Below, piece after piece: positions 5,422 to 8,521 of a DNA stretch of 8,521 bases (positions within the stretch are counted from its first letter, which is position 1; each line of letters starts with the position of its first letter). The DNA is from JAJPXC01 sp964562375 (lineage in GTDB: Bacteria; Bacteroidota; Bacteroidia; Bacteroidales; Muribaculaceae), in the NCBI GenBank assembly GCA_964562375.1, contig CAZLSW010000101.1, positions 1 through 8,521 on the forward strand. Reading direction: 5' to 3'. The position numbers were made by a program, and so were the translations under genes. Under the pieces are notes generated by a model. It was not told where the DNA came from, searched no databases, and saw only the letters and a list, made by a program, of their open reading frames with translations.

Positions 5422-5449
5422 AGTTTTCAGTATTCAGTTTTCAGGATTC
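5422..5449. repeat. Heptamer array upstream of the DJ-1-family gene
   Basis: Four 7-bp units, AGTTTTC, AGTATTC, AGTTTTC and AGGATTC, run without a gap and end 15 bp or more before the leftward start codon at 5407. The array can also be seen as a 14-bp repeat occurring twice with one change. Its period and AGTT-type unit resemble the array at 1692-1737, although the unit sequence differs. Confidence 0.8.
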
Positions 5450-5450
5450 A

Positions 5451-5627
5451 ATTTTAAATCTTTAAAGCATTAAAGCTTTAAAGGTGGAGAGGAAGAGAGG
5501 AGGAAAGGAAGAGAGGAGGAAAGGATCAAGGAGGCTAACTTGAAGCCCCCGCTTCGGGGGTTTGGGGGCCGAGTCCTTCGGGGGTTAGGGGGCCGAGTTC
5601 TTCGGGGGTTTGGATGCCGAGTTTTTG
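5451..5627 (-). repeat. Composite repeat element, copy B (3' end of rfbC and spacer)
   Basis: Read on the minus strand, the modules follow the same order as copy A. The 24-bp units lie at 5604-5627 (degenerate), 5580-5603 and 5556-5579. The hairpin and TAG stop module lies at 5535-5555. The polypyrimidine tract at 5483-5534 is 15 bp longer than in copy A and contains a 16-bp repeat occurring twice. Four AT-rich octamers lie at 5451-5482: TTTAAAGC, TTTAATGC, TTTAAAGA and TTTAAAAT. The stretch 5498-5603 matches copy A at 103 of 106 positions in inverted orientation. The non-coding polypyrimidine part is identical between the copies. Confidence 0.88.
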
Positions 5628-6164
5628 CAGGAATTGGTTGAGGGGGAGACCCTGCTGGTCTTTCTCGGAGAGGTTGAGGTGGAGGCCGTCGATAGGCCAA
5701 TCAATGTCCAAGGCGGGGTCGTTCCAGAGCAGGGTTGCTTCGCTTCCGGGGCAGTAGTAATTATCCACCTTGTACTGGAATTGCGCCTCGTCGCTCAGCA
5801 CCACAAATCCATGGGCCATGCCACGCGGCAAAAACAATTGGCGCGCATTGTCTTGCGACAATTCCACCATGATATGTTTACAGAATGTGGGTGAGCCCTG
5901 GCGCATATCCACAGCCACATCGACGATGCGTCCCCGACTCACGCGCACCAATTTGGCCTGGGCCGCGTCGCCCAATTGTAGATGCAAGCCGCGTAACACC
6001 CCGCGAGTCGACAGCGACTCGTTGTCCTGCACGAAGTTTACCTTCCCCACGTGCGCCTCAAAGTCGCGCTCACGGAAAGTCTCACAAAAATATCCACGAC
6101 TGTCGCCGTGGCGCTCCGGCTCGATGAGCCATGTGCCTGGTATATCTAACGGGGTGAATTTCAT
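5535..6164 (-). CDS. rfbC: dTDP-4-dehydrorhamnose 3,5-epimerase RfbC/RmlC with repeat-derived tail
   Basis: RmlC epimerises dTDP-4-keto-6-deoxyglucose at C3 and C5, the third step to dTDP-L-rhamnose for surface polysaccharides. The 209-residue cupin protein has GVLRGLHLQ (56-63) with catalytic His61, Lys71, LPRGMAHGF (112-120) with His118, the Tyr-rich YKVDNYYCPG (131-140), and LSEKDQQGLPL (165-175) with Asp169. I chose the start MKFTPLDIPG because its ATG overlaps the antiporter stop as ATGA, and because the 23 extra residues of a longer frame are His/Pro-rich and unlike the family. The fold ends near residue 182. The final residues form three octapeptides (LGIQTPE-, ELGPLTPE, GLGPQTPE) plus AGASS, encoded by the composite repeat. 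Other rml genes are not in the window. Confidence 0.93.
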   Translation of the reverse strand: MKFTPLDIPGTWLIEPERHGDSRGYFCETFRERDFEAHVGKVNFVQDNESLSTRGVLRGLHLQLGDAAQAKLVRVSRGRIVDVAVDMRQGSPTFCKHIMVELSQDNARQLFLPRGMAHGFVVLSDEAQFQYKVDNYYCPGSEATLLWNDPALDIDWPIDGLHLNLSEKDQQGLPLNQFLQKLGIQTPEELGPLTPEGLGPQTPEAGASS

Positions 6165-8329
6165 TGTTGTATGCGGGGAGTGCGGTGGCGGTGGGTGATG
6201 CGCTTTCGCAGCCTTATCATCAGCCTCCACCAATTACGTATTGACACCCATAGCGGCCATGGCGACGAGGTAATGTCGGTGGCCAACGGGTCGACAAACG
6301 TCGTCTTGGACGTCACCTCCTTGCCAAACTGCTCGGGATAAATTACCAATATATTATTGCGCGTGAAATAGCGCTGGATAAACGCGGGCATATCGTCCAT
6401 CGACGAGTTGTAGCTCAACGACGTGGCGCGGGCGCTCACAATCACGAAGAGGTCGTCGTCGAGGATGCGGTTGGCCAAAATCAGGAAGTCGTCCCAATTC
6501 TCCATCTGGCGGTACTCGGAGCGTATCTCCATCTTCTCGCGGTGGATCACGGTGCGGATGGCCATCTTGGAGCCATCATCGCAACAGAAGATGATGCGGC
6601 AACCCACCTGTCGGGCCAAATTCCCCAAGGCCTTCACCCAGCGGGTAAACCCTGTCTCCAATTCAGCCTTGTGGGGCACCGACACCACGATTCGGGTAAC
6701 CGTGTTGACGGGGTTGTAACACCGCGATAGCACCAGCATCTTGTTGGTCGACTTCAGCAACTGCTCAATCTTGGTGCCGAAGAATGAGTCGATAATCGAG
6801 CCGCGACGGTGGAGTCCCATGACGATCTCGGTAATGTCGCGCTCCTCGATGGTATTGAGCACGCCAGTGACGGTGCTCAGGTCGTATCGCTCGATGGGGG
6901 TGAGTTTCTGGTCGCTGGCTGCCGCCGACTGCACCGCCATATCCAAGGAGTTGCGCCCGATGGCGCGCGACGACGCCGAATTGTCGTTGCGCACGTGCAA
7001 GGCGTACAACGGCTGGCGGCTTCGGGGCGCGCGGAGCATCACCGCCAATTCCACCAAGCCCTCCACTGTGATAGGATTGGCAACTGGAATCAACGTGGCC
7101 GTGCGACGCGCGTCTTGCTCCTCGGGGGCCGTGTCGTTGCGAGCCTCCTGGGTTTTCAACCTCAACGCCGCGCGCTCGGTGATTACCGACGAGATGGTGC
7201 AGGTAACGAGAATCATCACGATGGTGCCGTTGAGAATCTCCTCGGAGAATATACCTATATTATAGCCGATCATGACGGCGGCCAAAGTCGCCGCGGCCTG
7301 GGCGTTGCTCAAGCCGAACATCATCGAACGGTCGACCGAGCTCATCTTGTACGTTTTCTGCGTAAGCCATGCTGCGAACCACTTGCACAACGTGGCCATG
7401 CCCGACATTACGGCGGCCACCCAGAGCGTGTCCCATGAGCTGATCACCACCCCCACGTTGATCAACATGCCCACGCCAATCAGGAAGTAAGGGATGAATA
7501 TGGCGTTGCCCACAAACTCGATGCGGTTCATCAGCGGCGATAGATAAGGTATGTATCGGTTCAGCACCAGTCCGGCGAAGAACGCTCCCAATACGCCCTC
7601 CAAGCCTATTATCTGCGACACCCAGCTGGCCAGCAACACCAGCGCGAGGATATATATAAATTGTGTAACCGAGTCGCTGTAGGTCTTGAAGAACCATCGT
7701 GTCAACCGCGGATAGAGATACACGACACCTATGGCGTACAACGCCGTCGCTCCCAGCAATCGGCCCATGTAGGCCCAGTTGAACTCCCCTTCGGCGTGGA
7801 TGGACACCACTCCCGCCAGCACCAACAAAGCGCCCAGCACCGTCACAATCGTGCCAGCCACGGTAATTATCACCACCGGGCTCTTGGTCAACCCAAGACG
7901 CGAGACAATCGGATAGGCCACAAGCGTGTGGGAAGCGTACATCGACGCCAACAGCACCGATGTCAACCAGTCCAATCCCAACAACCAATAGCTTGACACC
8001 GTACCGAGTACCATCGGCACAAAGAACGTGTACAGGCCGAATCCCATCCCCCGCTGCAGATTCTTCTTCAGGTGGTACATGTCAATCTCCAGCCCCGCCA
8101 GAAACATCAAGTAAAGGATGCCCACCTGGCCAAAGATCTCAAACGACATGTCCCTCGCCAAGATGTTGAACCCGTAGGGGCCTACCACGATGCCCGCCAC
8201 GATCATGCCGATGATATGGGGGATACGCAGGCGGTTCAACAACACCGGGGCGAGCAAAATAATCACCAGCACGATAAAAAATATCGTGATAGGGTTAGTC
8301 ACCATCGGCGTTGTTGCGGGTATCACCAT
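6161..8329 (-). CDS. CPA2-type cation:proton antiporter with cytosolic regulatory tail
   Basis: This is a 722-residue inner-membrane protein. Residues 1-385 form a multi-helix transporter domain of the Na+/H+ or K+/H+ exchanger type (CPA2, KefB-like). Typical stretches are LRIPHIIGMIVAGIVVGP (34-51), FLAGLEID (76-83), GLEGVLGAFFAGLVLNR (242-258) and IPYFLIGVGMLIN (279-291). Residues from about 405 to 690 form a soluble tail that looks like two consecutive UspA-like alpha/beta domains (about 408-540 and 545-670), followed by a basic C-terminus. Family knowledge suggests ion and pH homeostasis, with the tail as a regulatory part, but ion specificity cannot be told. The usual membrane aspartate in the fifth-helix motif seems absent (see findings). 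The ATG at 8329 is used, and Met9 (8305) is an alternative. A TAnnTTTG box lies just upstream. It overlaps rfbC by 4 bp. Confidence 0.88.
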   Translation of the reverse strand: MVIPATTPMVTNPITIFFIVLVIILLAPVLLNRLRIPHIIGMIVAGIVVGPYGFNILARDMSFEIFGQVGILYLMFLAGLEIDMYHLKKNLQRGMGFGLYTFFVPMVLGTVSSYWLLGLDWLTSVLLASMYASHTLVAYPIVSRLGLTKSPVVIITVAGTIVTVLGALLVLAGVVSIHAEGEFNWAYMGRLLGATALYAIGVVYLYPRLTRWFFKTYSDSVTQFIYILALVLLASWVSQIIGLEGVLGAFFAGLVLNRYIPYLSPLMNRIEFVGNAIFIPYFLIGVGMLINVGVVISSWDTLWVAAVMSGMATLCKWFAAWLTQKTYKMSSVDRSMMFGLSNAQAAATLAAVMIGYNIGIFSEEILNGTIVMILVTCTISSVITERAALRLKTQEARNDTAPEEQDARRTATLIPVANPITVEGLVELAVMLRAPRSRQPLYALHVRNDNSASSRAIGRNSLDMAVQSAAASDQKLTPIERYDLSTVTGVLNTIEERDITEIVMGLHRRGSIIDSFFGTKIEQLLKSTNKMLVLSRCYNPVNTVTRIVVSVPHKAELETGFTRWVKALGNLARQVGCRIIFCCDDGSKMAIRTVIHREKMEIRSEYRQMENWDDFLILANRILDDDLFVIVSARATSLSYNSSMDDMPAFIQRYFTRNNILVIYPEQFGKEVTSKTTFVDPLATDITSSPWPLWVSIRNWWRLMIRLRKRITHRHRTPRIQQ

Positions 8330-8350
8330 CTTCGTTTGCGATTATCCTTA

Positions 8351-8384
8351 CAAAGGTAGTGATTTTCCTTTATATTTCCCCCAA
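8351..8384 (-). promoter_or_regulatory. Promoter of the antiporter-rfbC operon
   Basis: On the minus strand TACCTTTG (8358 to 8351) is a full match to the Bacteroidota -7 box. The nearest TTG upstream (8384 to 8382) is 23 bp away, slightly more than the usual 19-21 bp. Transcription would start near 8344, leaving only about 15 nt before the ATG at 8329 or about 40 nt before Met9. That makes the downstream start worth considering. Confidence 0.6.
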
Positions 8385-8418
8385 TAAGAAAAATTTCGTC
8401 AAAAAATTAGCGAAACCC

Positions 8419-8449
8419 TTGCGTATGTCAAAAACTATGCCTACCTTTG
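8419..8449 (+). promoter_or_regulatory. Promoter of the tRNA-Val gene
   Basis: TTG (8419-8421) is followed after 20 bp by TACCTTTG (8442-8449), an excellent Bacteroidota promoter. The predicted transcription start (near 8455) precedes the mature tRNA by about 14 nt. It is divergent from the antiporter promoter, whose -7 box carries the same eight bases. Confidence 0.85.
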
Positions 8450-8468
8450 CAACGCTTTTGAGAAGCAC

Positions 8469-8521
8469 GGGCGCTTAGCGCAGCTGGTTCAGAGCATCTG
8501 CCTTACAAGCAGAGGGTCGGG
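8469..8521 (+). tRNA. tRNA-Val (anticodon UAC), 5' part
   Basis: The sequence starts with the acceptor strand GGGCGCT. The D-arm follows, with GCGC pairing to GAGC (one mismatch) and a GGTT-containing loop, and then an anticodon arm TCTGC-CTTACAA-GCAGA. The seven-base loop gives anticodon TAC, reading GUA valine codons and probably the other GUN codons. The window ends at the start of the T-arm, after 53 nt, so the 3' part is missing. More tRNA genes may follow outside the window. Confidence 0.93.

Noticed and set aside
6165..6233. Longer N-terminus for RfbC (23 more residues)
   Set aside because: The extension is His/Pro-rich, unlike the family, and lies within the antiporter's coding end. 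The ATGA overlap start fits better.
6741..7438. Long rightward open frames opposite the antiporter tail
   Set aside because: Antisense shadows caused by GC-rich codons. No family resemblance or promoter.
7260..7988. 242-codon leftward open frame inside the antiporter
   Set aside because: A shadow frame of the antiporter, which has a far clearer family match. The translation is rich in Gly, Arg, His and Asp without domain character.

Overview
The window looks like chromosomal DNA of a member of the Bacteroidales (phylum Bacteroidota), probably a gut-type genome with moderately GC-rich genes and AT-rich spacers. Support comes from the conserved order ftsX - DUF3098 - uppP - truB - queA, three promoter -7 boxes of the Bacteroidota TAnnTTTG type, the lack of clear Shine-Dalgarno sequences, and the protein families themselves. 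I cannot name the genus with confidence.

Layout. Positions 1-690 hold no convincing gene. They are packed with three kinds of repeat: a 40-bp direct repeat made of 10-bp words, a long imperfect palindrome made of CGAAT/ATTCG words (235-413), and a second long palindrome made of ACACGAA/TTCGTGT words (459-620). A promoter (691-722) and a hairpin leader (735-767) then lead into a rightward cluster: ftsX (divisome/peptidoglycan hydrolase control), a DUF3098 two-helix membrane protein, uppP (undecaprenyl-diphosphate recycling), truB (tRNA pseudouridine-55) and queA (queuosine). queA ends at an intrinsic terminator and converges with a leftward DJ-1/PfpI-family gene. Leftward again are rfbC (dTDP-rhamnose epimerase) and, upstream of it and overlapping it by an ATGA, a CPA2-type cation/proton antiporter with a long cytosolic tail. 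The right edge has a divergent promoter pair and the first 53 nt of tRNA-Val(UAC).

Functional theme. The rightward cluster joins envelope growth (FtsX, lipid-carrier recycling by UppP) to tRNA modification (TruB, QueA). The leftward genes cover sugar-nucleotide synthesis, ion homeostasis and a probable deglycase or chaperone-type protein.

The most unusual feature is a modular composite repeat present twice in inverted orientation, at the 3' ends of truB and rfbC, flanking queA and the DJ-1 gene. Each copy has 24-bp GC-rich units read in the same frame as an octapeptide (GLGPQTPE-like), then a hairpin, a shared TAG stop, a polypyrimidine tract, and four AT-rich octamers. Over 106 bp the two copies match at 103 positions. 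The element therefore supplies matching C-terminal tails and stop codons to two unrelated enzymes. Heptamer arrays in two spacers and the palindromes at the left edge show that this genome tolerates many small repeat families.
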